Positions 1 through 6,346 of a DNA stretch of 16,871 nucleotides are shown here, in pieces. The stretch is from an uncultured Saprospiraceae bacterium (GTDB taxonomy: Bacteria > Bacteroidota > Bacteroidia > Chitinophagales > Saprospiraceae). Within the stretch, counting starts at the first letter, position 1. Each line of letters starts with the position of its first letter. Location: contig CALMIT010000279.1 of the NCBI GenBank assembly GCA_937864255.1, positions 1 through 16,871 on the forward strand, read 5' to 3'. Position numbers and translations under genes: made by a program. The notes under the pieces are model-generated. The model was not told where the DNA came from, searched no databases, and was given only the letters and a program-made list of their open reading frames with translations.

Positions 1-72
1 ACCGAGCAGGCGCTCAAAAGTAATGAAACGGAAATCAACCTGACTATCCTCGACATGATCCGAAAAAATTAG
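1..72 (+). CDS. 3' end of an unidentified protein (partial)
   Basis: An open frame enters from the left edge and ends at a TAG at 70-72, giving the last 23 residues of a protein (ending LTILDMIRKN). The piece is polar and probably helical. It is too short to assign to any family. A hairpin follows 21 bases after the stop, which fits a gene end. The reading frame could also be chance, since only 24 codons are seen. Confidence 0.4.
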   Translation, partial: TEQALKSNETEINLTILDMIRKN

Positions 73-93
73 CCGGCAAAATTGAAAAGAAAC

Positions 94-117
94 TTCCGGT
101 TTTTATAAAAATCGGAA
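94..117 (+). terminator. Possible terminator hairpin after the partial first gene
   Basis: TTCCGGTTTTTA (94-105) faces TAAAAATCGGAA (106-117), a 12-bp self-complementary stretch with one G-T position. The clear T run (139-146) lies some 20 bases further on, so it is not a textbook intrinsic terminator. Its place just behind a stop codon is the main support. Confidence 0.3.
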
Positions 118-210
118 AACGGCGTTTCAGTCGGGCGGTTTTTTTCAAAAATAAATTACCGTTAGAACAGTAAAAATAAAATTACCTTTTACGAGGCTTT
201 CAAAATATGA

Positions 211-256
211 TTAAAATAATCGGCATTATTTTTTGTAATAATTCTGATTATTTTAA
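211..256. repeat. AT-rich inverted repeat (11-bp arms)
   Basis: TTAAAATAATC at 211-221 is the exact reverse complement of GATTATTTTAA at 246-256. Inside it ATTATT (225-230) and AATAAT (237-242) pair again, so the RNA or a cruciform could form a stacked hairpin. The downstream flank is A-rich rather than T-rich on the plus strand, so this is not a standard terminator for plus-strand transcripts. It may be structural, a protein-binding dyad, or chance in AT-rich DNA. Confidence 0.4.
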
Positions 257-451
257 AAAATAAAAAGCCTGACAAAACTAAATTTTAAATTTTGCGTTTT
301 TGGGGAGTTGGAATCAGTCAAAGAACCTTCACATGAAAAGTCTGCATGTTCATCCGATTTTTTCTACCCTCCATCCAACAAAAAATAAAACCAGAAGCCG
401 AGCAGAGATTTTTGTACCGCGTTTTAAAAACTACCTGAATCCTACATTTTC

Positions 452-1522
452 ATGAAACGGTTATTTTTTTCCACCATCCTATTAATCGGAACATTTTTCA
501 GCGCTTTGTACAGCCAAAGTGCAGCATTGCCGGTTTCGAAAAAATCCATTTTCACTTTTCTGGAAAACGAGGGGCCGCTTCCGGTCACAATCGTAGCTGA
601 TTTTCAAGAGATCATTGTCAATAAAAACAAAATAGACGATTATCTGGAGGGCGAACTCAGGATCAATCGCGATGGCGCGACGCCCGTCGAAATGCCGGTA
701 AAGCTCAAACCGCGCGGCAAGTTCAGAAGAAAAGTGTGCGACTTCCCGCCCCTCAAACTCAAATTCAGAAAGAAAGATCTCGCACAAATGGATTTGGATA
801 CTTTCAACAATCTCAAATTGGTTACGCATTGCAAAGACGAAGTGAATGACGACGACGAAGCCTTGCTCAGAGAATACCTTGCTTATAAAATGTTTAATCG
901 CCTGACGGGCGCCAGCTTCAGAGTGCAATTGCTCAAGGTGACTTATGTGGACAAATCGGGACAACGCGCTCCCGAAACGAGACTGGCATTGCTCATCGAA
1001 GACGACGAAGAATTGGCGCATCGCCTCGGCGGCTCGGTTTGCGAGTGTTTTAATACGCCGGCCGAAAATTTTGACAGCTACCAAAGCGCGCTGGTCACTT
1101 TATTCAATTACATGATCGGCAACCCGGATTTTGACGCGACGATGCTGCGCAATATGAAAATCATACAGCCTTTGCAGGGCGGCGCTTTTAAAATGGTGCC
1201 TTATGATTTTGATTTTTCGGGCTTCGTACACCCCTCGTATATCAAAGGTTATTCGACTTCCTGGTTAAAAGAAGCACGCGAAAACGTCAACCTCGGCGCA
1301 CCGGTGTCGGAGGCAGAGACAGCCCTTCTGAAAAGCCATTTTCTTGAAAATAAAGATTACTTTTTCCAGCTTTTGAAAGAGGACAAAATGCTTTCTAAAA
1401 AGACGAAAAGACGCTTGTCCGGCTACCTCGACTCTTTTTACGATGAGTTGGAGCAATCGGCAATCTTGCCCGCCGGCGCTATCCCCGCATCAGCGACTCT
1501 TCGGGCCGCTGATGCGCGTTAG
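452..1522 (+). CDS. Secreted protein resembling CotH-type atypical kinases
   Basis: The 356-residue product starts with a signal peptide (Lys-Arg, then a hydrophobic stretch to about residue 20, likely cut near YSQ-S), so it is exported. The body recalls CotH/spore-coat-kinase-like proteins. A KPRGKFRRKVCDFPPLKLKF block lies at 86-105, an LLREYLAYKMFNRL helix at 138-151, an acidic LLIEDDEE strand at 180-187, a GNPD loop at 223-226 and PYDFDFSGF at 250-258. These sit where CotH proteins have their RG-S/K strand, N-lobe helix and C-terminal D-x-D motif. I see the order of motifs; the family link is inference and some catalytic positions are not certain. It is preceded by the long AT-rich gap, so it is probably transcribed alone. 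Its last codons form a hairpin. It could equally be a divergent non-enzymatic surface protein. Confidence 0.6.
   Translation: MKRLFFSTILLIGTFFSALYSQSAALPVSKKSIFTFLENEGPLPVTIVADFQEIIVNKNKIDDYLEGELRINRDGATPVEMPVKLKPRGKFRRKVCDFPPLKLKFRKKDLAQMDLDTFNNLKLVTHCKDEVNDDDEALLREYLAYKMFNRLTGASFRVQLLKVTYVDKSGQRAPETRLALLIEDDEELAHRLGGSVCECFNTPAENFDSYQSALVTLFNYMIGNPDFDATMLRNMKIIQPLQGGAFKMVPYDFDFSGFVHPSYIKGYSTSWLKEARENVNLGAPVSEAETALLKSHFLENKDYFFQLLKEDKMLSKKTKRRLSGYLDSFYDELEQSAILPAGAIPASATLRAADAR
1486..1516 (+). terminator. Hairpin built into the last codons of the CotH-like gene
   Basis: CGCATCAGCG (1486-1495) and CGCTGATGCG (1507-1516) form a perfect 10-bp GC-rich stem with an 11-base loop. The stem ends four bases before the TAG stop and is followed by TTAGTTTTG, a short broken T run. 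It therefore overlaps the coding sequence, encoding part of the Ala-rich tail. It may act as an intrinsic terminator or a 3'-end stabiliser. The weak T run keeps confidence moderate. Confidence 0.45.
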
Positions 1523-1591
1523 TTTTGTGCATGAGCGCGTAATCTTTTCATTTTTTCCCTATTTTGCCTGCTGAAACCACATTACTTTTCT

Positions 1592-2830
1592 ATGGAGTCT
1601 CAGCAGCCCATTTTAAAACTTACCGAAAATTTTGTCAGCGATTTTTTTAGAAAAAATATCGGGGCGGAGTTTGTTTTTCACGACATCAATCATACGCGGG
1701 AAGTTGTGGCCTCTTCGCTGGAAATAGCGGAGGGTTACGAACTTTCGGAAAAAGAACTGGAAATATTGGCGCTGGCAGCCTGGTTTCACGACACGGGCTA
1801 CAATGAAGGGCCGGAAGGACACGAACAGCGAGGCTGCAAACTGGCGGCGGACTTTTTAAAACAGCATCAATTTTCCGATAGTGATTTGGCAGTGATAGCC
1901 GGACTCATCATGGCTACTAAATTGCCCCAACAACCCGCCAGCCTGTTGGAAGAAATTATTTGCGACGCGGATATGAGTCATTTGGGTAAAAAAAATTACT
2001 GGGATCGCTGCGGATGCATACGACAGGAGTTTTTGATGACCCGGAATACCGTTATGTCTGAGCAGGAGTGGGTGGATTTTGAAATTAACTTTATGACCAA
2101 TCACCGCTACCACACCACTTTTGCACAGGAACTTTATGACAAACGAAAGCACAAGCACATTCGCCAATTAGTCAAACAGAAACTGAGACTTAATCCTGCC
2201 GAACTCAACTCGGAGGAAAAACTTGTCAACACGGATTGGGACAGGCGTAAAAAATTGGAAAAATTTTCCAAAAAACTGAAAACCAATGAATTAGAAATCA
2301 AGGAACTGCGCCTGGGCAGAGGCGTGGAAACCATGTACCGGACAGCCTATCGCACGCACGTAAACCTGAGCGCCATCGCCGACAATAAGGCTAATATTAT
2401 GCTCAGCATCAATGCCATAATTATTTCCATCATTGTGTCCACGCTGGTACCTACTTTCGGCACAAATCCGAGGCTCATTCTGCCTACAGCCATTTTGGTT
2501 TTGGTATGTCTGGTCGCTATGGTATTTGCAACGCTCTCTACTCGTCCGAAAGTGACCGAAGGCAGGGTGACGCGCGAGGATATCATGAACAGGAAAGCCA
2601 ACCTGCTTTTTTTTGGCAATTTTTACAAAATGCCCCTGGAGGAGTACGACTGGGGCATGAAAGAAATGATAAAAGACTCTGATTTTTTATACACCACGAT
2701 GACCAAAGACCTTTATTTTCTTGGCATCGTGCTGGCAAAAAAATACCGCTATCTGAGTTATTGTTATGCTGTTTTTATGTACGGACTCATTGCGGCAGTA
2801 TTGGCTTTTGCCGTTTCGTTCATGTTTTGA
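1592..2830 (+). CDS. HD-domain protein fused to a Pycsar-effector-like membrane domain (PycTM type)
   Basis: The N-terminal half (about 10-190) is an HD-superfamily metal-dependent phosphohydrolase domain. Visible ligands are His34, the His66-Asp67 pair in AWFHDTGY, His77 and Asp125, so the site looks intact. A charged linker (about 205-245, probably coiled coil) leads to a C-terminal membrane domain. That domain begins with MYRTAYRTHVNLSAIADNKA, the signature I associate with Pycsar effector transmembrane proteins (formerly a DUF5706-type domain). Membrane helices lie at about 268-287, 296-315 and 388-411. Known PycTM effectors damage the membrane when a cyclic nucleotide builds up. Here the HD domain replaces a cyclic-nucleotide-binding domain, so substrate and trigger are unknown. 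No cyclase gene is directly adjacent. The haemoglobin gene follows after 13 bases, suggesting co-transcription. Family assignment is fairly firm; function is inference. Confidence 0.85.
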   Translation: MESQQPILKLTENFVSDFFRKNIGAEFVFHDINHTREVVASSLEIAEGYELSEKELEILALAAWFHDTGYNEGPEGHEQRGCKLAADFLKQHQFSDSDLAVIAGLIMATKLPQQPASLLEEIICDADMSHLGKKNYWDRCGCIRQEFLMTRNTVMSEQEWVDFEINFMTNHRYHTTFAQELYDKRKHKHIRQLVKQKLRLNPAELNSEEKLVNTDWDRRKKLEKFSKKLKTNELEIKELRLGRGVETMYRTAYRTHVNLSAIADNKANIMLSINAIIISIIVSTLVPTFGTNPRLILPTAILVLVCLVAMVFATLSTRPKVTEGRVTREDIMNRKANLLFFGNFYKMPLEEYDWGMKEMIKDSDFLYTTMTKDLYFLGIVLAKKYRYLSYCYAVFMYGLIAAVLAFAVSFMF

Positions 2831-2843
2831 AGTTTTTTAAAAA

Positions 2844-3236
2844 ATGAGAGAAATCCGGTCGCGGGAGGATATAGAATTTTTGGTGGATACTTTTTATAAA
2901 AAAGTATTGGATGACGAGGTGATTGGCTACATTTTTACCGAGGTCGCAAAATTGGATTGGGATAGCCACATGCCGGTTATGTACGATTTTTGGGAAACGA
3001 TGCTGCTTGGCAATATGCTTTACAAAGGCAATCCGATGCTCAAACACATTGCGCTGGATCAAAAAGAAAAACTCACCGCCCAGCATTTTGACCGCTGGAT
3101 ACAACTTTGGCGCGAGACTTTGGAAAACCATTTTACCGGCGAAAAAGCAACGGAAGCGATACAACGCGCGGAGATGATGCGGCAACTGATGCAGTATAAA
3201 ATTGAGCAAAGTCGCAATCAGCATTTTATCCAGTGA
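2844..3236 (+). CDS. Group III truncated haemoglobin
   Basis: This 130-residue haem protein matches group III truncated globins along its length. By comparison with the Campylobacter Ctb pattern, Tyr18 (B10, in TFYKKV), His42 (E7, in DSHMPVMYDFW), the proximal His68 (F8, in NPMLKHIAL) and Trp85 (G8, in DRWIQLW) are all present, so haem and ligand binding should be intact. Such proteins bind O2 or NO in the cytoplasm and are usually linked to NO or redox stress or microaerobic life. The ATG at 2844 lies 13 bases after the HD-PycTM stop, so the two probably share a transcript. Its stop is 2 bases from the stop of the convergent acetyltransferase gene, leaving no room for a separate terminator. 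Confidence 0.93.
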   Translation: MREIRSREDIEFLVDTFYKKVLDDEVIGYIFTEVAKLDWDSHMPVMYDFWETMLLGNMLYKGNPMLKHIALDQKEKLTAQHFDRWIQLWRETLENHFTGEKATEAIQRAEMMRQLMQYKIEQSRNQHFIQ

Positions 3237-3238
3237 AA

Positions 3239-3679
3239 TCACCAGGATTTGCCCACGAAGAAAAATTTCCTTCCGGTTTGAAAATTTTCTTTTTCAAATA
3301 AATCAAGCGCGGGTTTGTTTTCTTCGTGTACGATAGCCCAGATTTCATCAGCCCCTTGCTTTTGCAAAAACGCGACGGCTTGTTTTAAAAATTGCCGGCC
3401 GATACCCGTTTTTCTAAATCCGTCTCTGACAACCATGTCAACGAGGTAGCCCATACCTGCAGCGCGATGAAAAAGAACGATACAAAAGCCTGCAATTTTA
3501 TTCCCGTCTGCCGCTACCAAAAATGCCACATCGGGCGATGTGCACATGATTTCCAGCCGCTCTTTGCTAAAAAAATTATAAGCCTCATTTTCAAAATCGG
3601 CGATTTCGGGAGCATCGGCTGCCAGGGCGATTATGTCGTCAAGCTCTCCGATATGGGCGGGGCGAATGATAAATTCCAT
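3239..3679 (-). CDS. GNAT-family N-acetyltransferase
   Basis: A 146-residue single-domain GNAT enzyme, expected to move an acetyl group from acetyl-CoA to an amine. The central strand YLVDMVVR (78-85) runs into the acetyl-CoA pyrophosphate loop R89-K-T-G-I-G-R95, which fits the family R/Q-x-x-G-x-G/A motif. The motif B region NKPALDLFEKENF (121-133) follows in its usual place. The substrate cannot be read from sequence. It lies 9 bases downstream of ktrA on the same strand and is probably the third gene of that operon. It converges tail-to-tail with the haemoglobin gene, with 2 bases between the stops. Confidence 0.9.
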   Translation of the reverse strand: MEFIIRPAHIGELDDIIALAADAPEIADFENEAYNFFSKERLEIMCTSPDVAFLVAADGNKIAGFCIVLFHRAAGMGYLVDMVVRDGFRKTGIGRQFLKQAVAFLQKQGADEIWAIVHEENKPALDLFEKENFQTGRKFFFVGKSW

Positions 3680-3688
3680 AAGCCCGTT

Positions 3689-4372
3689 TTAATTTTCCAG
3701 TAGTTTTTGAATATCCTTCACGTGTCCGAACAAAACCATCAAATCACCTTCCTCCAGGCGGGTGTCGGGCGTGGCTATCTGGTTGATTTCCAGTATTTTT
3801 TTGCGTTTGCCGAGCAGGTTGTCCGTTTCGCGTTGCTGCACGGTGGCGAGCACGGCCACTTTATATGTTTCGGCGAATGGAATTTCACCTACCGTTTTAC
3901 CCACAAAATCAGACGGCACTTGTATTTCCACCAGGTTATAATTTTTGGTAAGTTGAAAGGAATCGTACACTCCGACGAATTGCAGTTTTTTGGCAAATTT
4001 TTCTGCCATTTCCGCTTCGGGGTGAATGATTTCAGTGACGCCCATCGCTTCCAAAATTATTTCCTGCAAAGGCGAAACGGCGCGACTTACGATACGCCGG
4101 GCCTTGAGTTGTTTCATCAGTGCGGTAGTGAGCAGCGAAGCGCCCTCGTCTTCGCCGATACCGATGACGACCAGATCTGCTTCTTTTACCGGCAGCGTAT
4201 TCACCGCCTGCACATCGGTAGAATCGAGACAAACCGTGTGGGTGATTTTATCTTTCAATTGCTCTACTTTATCCAGCCGCTTGTCCACGCCGATTACTTC
4301 ATTGCCCAACTCAGTCAGTTTGGTACACAAAGCCGCACCAAAATTTCCCAATCCGAATACGATACATTTCAT
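3689..4372 (-). CDS. ktrA: K+ uptake regulatory subunit, TrkA/KtrA type
   Basis: The 227-residue cytosolic protein has one RCK_N Rossmann domain and one RCK_C domain, the short KtrA form rather than the doubled E. coli TrkA. The dinucleotide loop G7-L-G-N-F-G12 and the acidic Asp30 at the end of strand 2 suggest NAD(H) or ATP/ADP binding. The C-terminal part (about 145-227) fits RCK_C, which in relatives such as KtrA binds ligands including c-di-AMP in some bacteria. It forms a gating ring under KtrB. The gene begins 21 bases after the ktrB stop, so the two subunits are co-transcribed. The start MKCIVFGLGNFG leaves almost no residues before strand 1, as expected. Confidence 0.92.
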   Translation of the reverse strand: MKCIVFGLGNFGAALCTKLTELGNEVIGVDKRLDKVEQLKDKITHTVCLDSTDVQAVNTLPVKEADLVVIGIGEDEGASLLTTALMKQLKARRIVSRAVSPLQEIILEAMGVTEIIHPEAEMAEKFAKKLQFVGVYDSFQLTKNYNLVEIQVPSDFVGKTVGEIPFAETYKVAVLATVQQRETDNLLGKRKKILEINQIATPDTRLEEGDLMVLFGHVKDIQKLLEN

Positions 4373-4393
4373 TTTATTTCTTTTTAAAAATTA

Positions 4394-6205
4394 TCAGGTA
4401 ATGATGACGGATTCTGTGGGGTATTTGTAAGACTGATAGCCCCGGTCGGGTAAAATTCCTTTTAATAATGTAAACAAACCTACCCTTCCGACAAACATGG
4501 TCACGATGATAATGAGTTTGCCGACGAACGAAAGCTCGGGCGTCACGCCCAGAGTAAGTCCCACCGTGCCGAATGCTGAAAAAGCTTCGAAAGCCAATCG
4601 CATCAAGCCTTTCTCGCTGTCGGTAAATGAAAGTGCAAAAACAGCAAACCCGACGATGATCAGCGAAAGTGAAATCACTGCAAAAGCCTGTTTTACAGAC
4701 TCGTTAGATATTTCACGCTTTGATAATTCTACCCGTTGCTTGCCGCGCACGATGCTGAAGATATTCAAAGTGGCTACGGCCAGTGTGGTGGTTTTGATGC
4801 CGCCGCCGGTAGAAGCCGGCGAAGCACCCACCCACATCAGAAAAAAAGTAAGCATGATGGCGGGGAAGGTCAGCGCCATCATGTCTATTGTATTAAAACC
4901 GGCAGTGCGGGGCGTCACTGAGCCAAAAAAAGCAGTGACGATCTGTCCGTAAGTATTGTGCTCCTGCAAAGTATTGTCCTTTTCAAGAAAATAAAACCCG
5001 ACGGCGCCTGCTATCAGCAATATCAAAGTGGTAAACACTACGATTTTTGTATTCAGATTTATCACACGGGGTGCATGTGGGAAAGGTTCTTTATAAATAA
5101 TCTCGCGCGTTTTGTGCATCAAAAACCGCCTGATCAGGCGATAATAGTTGAATACGATAGGAAAACCCAGCCCTCCGAAAATGACCAGCCCGCAAATGAT
5201 CAGTTGAAAATTGTAATTAAAACGCAGCGCCTCGTCGAAAAGTCCCGCCGAAAAAGTGGAAAATCCCGCATTGCAAAAAGCTGACACAGCGTGAAAAATT
5301 GCGAAAAAAATCCGGTCGTTGAGCGAAGCAAAGCGCAACTCGTCAAGGGTACTAAAAATTAAAACCGCCCCGACCAATTCCACGCCCAGGGTGATGTACA
5401 CAATTTTTAAAATCGTTTTAAAAACTGCGCCGAGTTGCTCTTCATTCACCAGATTTTTTAGTATCAATTGGTTTTGAAAAGAAGAACCGCTGGCTATCAG
5501 GTAACCAAAAAAACTGGTAAAAGTCATGATACCCAGCCCGCCCAATTGTATAAAAACGAGTATGACCGTTTGCCCGAAAAGGGTAAATGCGGTGGAGGTG
5601 TCCACCACCGTCAGTCCGGTCACACACACCGCGCTGGTAATGGTAAAAAAAGCATCAATAAGGCTGATGCCGCCGGTAGTAGCTTTGGGCAGAAGCAGAA
5701 GCGTGGTGCCTATCAGGATCAGAAAGCCAAAACTGAGTACAAAAAGCAGCGCCGGGTTGAGCTGAAGTTTTTCGAGGCGCAGGCTGCTGCGCGAAAGTTC
5801 GATCAGCGCCACGATAGCGATAGCAAAATGCAGGGTGGAAATATCCAGCAACCACTGTAATGGATGCCCCTCCGCATCTGTGGCAAAAAGCCGGAAAAAG
5901 AAAATCCCGCCTACCAGCCCGATGATAAAACATTCGGTGTACCGCAGGCGCGCGTTTACAGTGCTTTGTATCGTCAGCAGCGCTTTGAAAAGGTTGAGAA
6001 GCAAAATGACGACCAGCCCGCCTTCATAGAGCCAGACAAACAGGCTGCGATTAGCGGGGTCGCGGTTGAAGCCGATGTCAAAAATCAGGGTGATAAATTC
6101 AGCTACACACAGGTAAAGCAGCAAGGTATTGACCAGCCGGATTTTATATTTCTTTCGTGTGCGAAATATATTCGACAGTTTAAAACCGGGCAACATTCCA
6201 CGCAT
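4394..6205 (-). CDS. ktrB: K+ transporter membrane subunit, TrkH/KtrB family, with N-terminal extension
   Basis: This 603-residue membrane protein has the four-repeat Trk/Ktr channel core. The selectivity-filter glycines of the four pore loops can be seen as SAVCVTGLT (Gly197), AFCNAGFST (Gly314), TPRTAGFNT (Gly436) and AFGTVGLTL (Gly549). The glycine-rich GASPASTGGGIKTTT segment (460-474) matches the gating-loop region. KtrB proteins are usually near 450 residues. Here about 150 extra N-terminal residues carry roughly four hydrophobic segments (24-46, 56-75, 92-107, 122-137). It pumps or leaks K+ inward, coupled to Na+ or H+ in relatives, under control of the KtrA encoded next. ATG at 6205 is used; Met4 (6196) is a possible alternative. 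A candidate promoter lies about 23 bases upstream. Confidence 0.93.
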   Translation of the reverse strand: MRGMLPGFKLSNIFRTRKKYKIRLVNTLLLYLCVAEFITLIFDIGFNRDPANRSLFVWLYEGGLVVILLLNLFKALLTIQSTVNARLRYTECFIIGLVGGIFFFRLFATDAEGHPLQWLLDISTLHFAIAIVALIELSRSSLRLEKLQLNPALLFVLSFGFLILIGTTLLLLPKATTGGISLIDAFFTITSAVCVTGLTVVDTSTAFTLFGQTVILVFIQLGGLGIMTFTSFFGYLIASGSSFQNQLILKNLVNEEQLGAVFKTILKIVYITLGVELVGAVLIFSTLDELRFASLNDRIFFAIFHAVSAFCNAGFSTFSAGLFDEALRFNYNFQLIICGLVIFGGLGFPIVFNYYRLIRRFLMHKTREIIYKEPFPHAPRVINLNTKIVVFTTLILLIAGAVGFYFLEKDNTLQEHNTYGQIVTAFFGSVTPRTAGFNTIDMMALTFPAIMLTFFLMWVGASPASTGGGIKTTTLAVATLNIFSIVRGKQRVELSKREISNESVKQAFAVISLSLIIVGFAVFALSFTDSEKGLMRLAFEAFSAFGTVGLTLGVTPELSFVGKLIIIVTMFVGRVGLFTLLKGILPDRGYQSYKYPTESVIIT

Positions 6206-6214
6206 AGGTTTGGA

Positions 6215-6263
6215 CTGACAAAGACGGCAAATGTACTTTTTTTAAAAGGTAATGCTTTGTCAG
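6215..6263. repeat. Inverted repeat flanking the ktrB -7 box
   Basis: CTGACAAAG (6215-6223) is the exact reverse complement of CTTTGTCAG (6255-6263). The arm centres are 40 bases apart, close to four helical turns. The candidate ktrB -7 box lies between them, so one arm falls near the expected -33 region and the other near the transcription start. This layout fits an operator for a dimeric regulator or paired sites, but no binding protein is identified. Confidence 0.45.
6228..6235 (-). promoter_or_regulatory. Candidate Bacteroidota -7 box for ktrB
   Basis: On the minus strand the bases read TACATTTG, a full match to the Bacteroidota -7 consensus TAnnTTTG. It lies about 22 bases before the ktrB ATG, which would give a short leader. 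No good TTTG -33 element is seen at the usual spacing; that position is occupied by one arm of an inverted repeat. The match is short, so chance cannot be excluded. Confidence 0.4.
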
Positions 6264-6284
6264 ACCTGAAATTAAAATCAGGTC
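6263..6284. repeat. Short dyad in the ktrB/cyclase divergent spacer
   Basis: GACCTGA (6263-6269) and TCAGGTC (6278-6284) form a 7-bp inverted repeat around an 8-base AT spacer, sharing base 6263 with the neighbouring larger repeat. A T-rich run (6287-6296) follows on the plus strand. Because transcription diverges from here, it is not at a gene end. An operator or a hairpin in the cyclase leader is more likely than a terminator. Confidence 0.4.
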
Positions 6285-6346
6285 ACTTATTTTTTATGGA
6301 AAAATCTTCCCACTTTTGAGCAGCCAACCGGATTTTGAATCTGAAA

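Larger units (their letters stand above)
73..451. other. AT-rich intergenic region, 379 bases
   Basis: No convincing gene is seen here on either strand. The stretch is strongly AT-rich. It holds the hairpin at 94-117 and an AT-only dyad at 211-256. The last 100 bases before the ATG at 452 should carry the promoter of the secreted protein gene, but I find no perfect Bacteroidota -7 box (TAnnTTTG) there. No tRNA-like or riboswitch-like fold was recognised. Confidence 0.6.

Noticed and set aside
482..1084. 200-codon minus-strand frame opposite the CotH-like gene
   Set aside because: The plus-strand frame has a signal peptide and coherent motif order; the antisense product has neither.
3707..4387. 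226-codon plus-strand frame opposite ktrA
   Set aside because: Antisense to a well-supported RCK protein. The translation is rich in His, Phe and Gln with no recognisable motif.
6335..6346. TTG start for the cyclase at 6335
   Set aside because: It adds only four residues before an ATG at 6347 that already gives a suitable signal peptide. No strong ribosome site favours the TTG.
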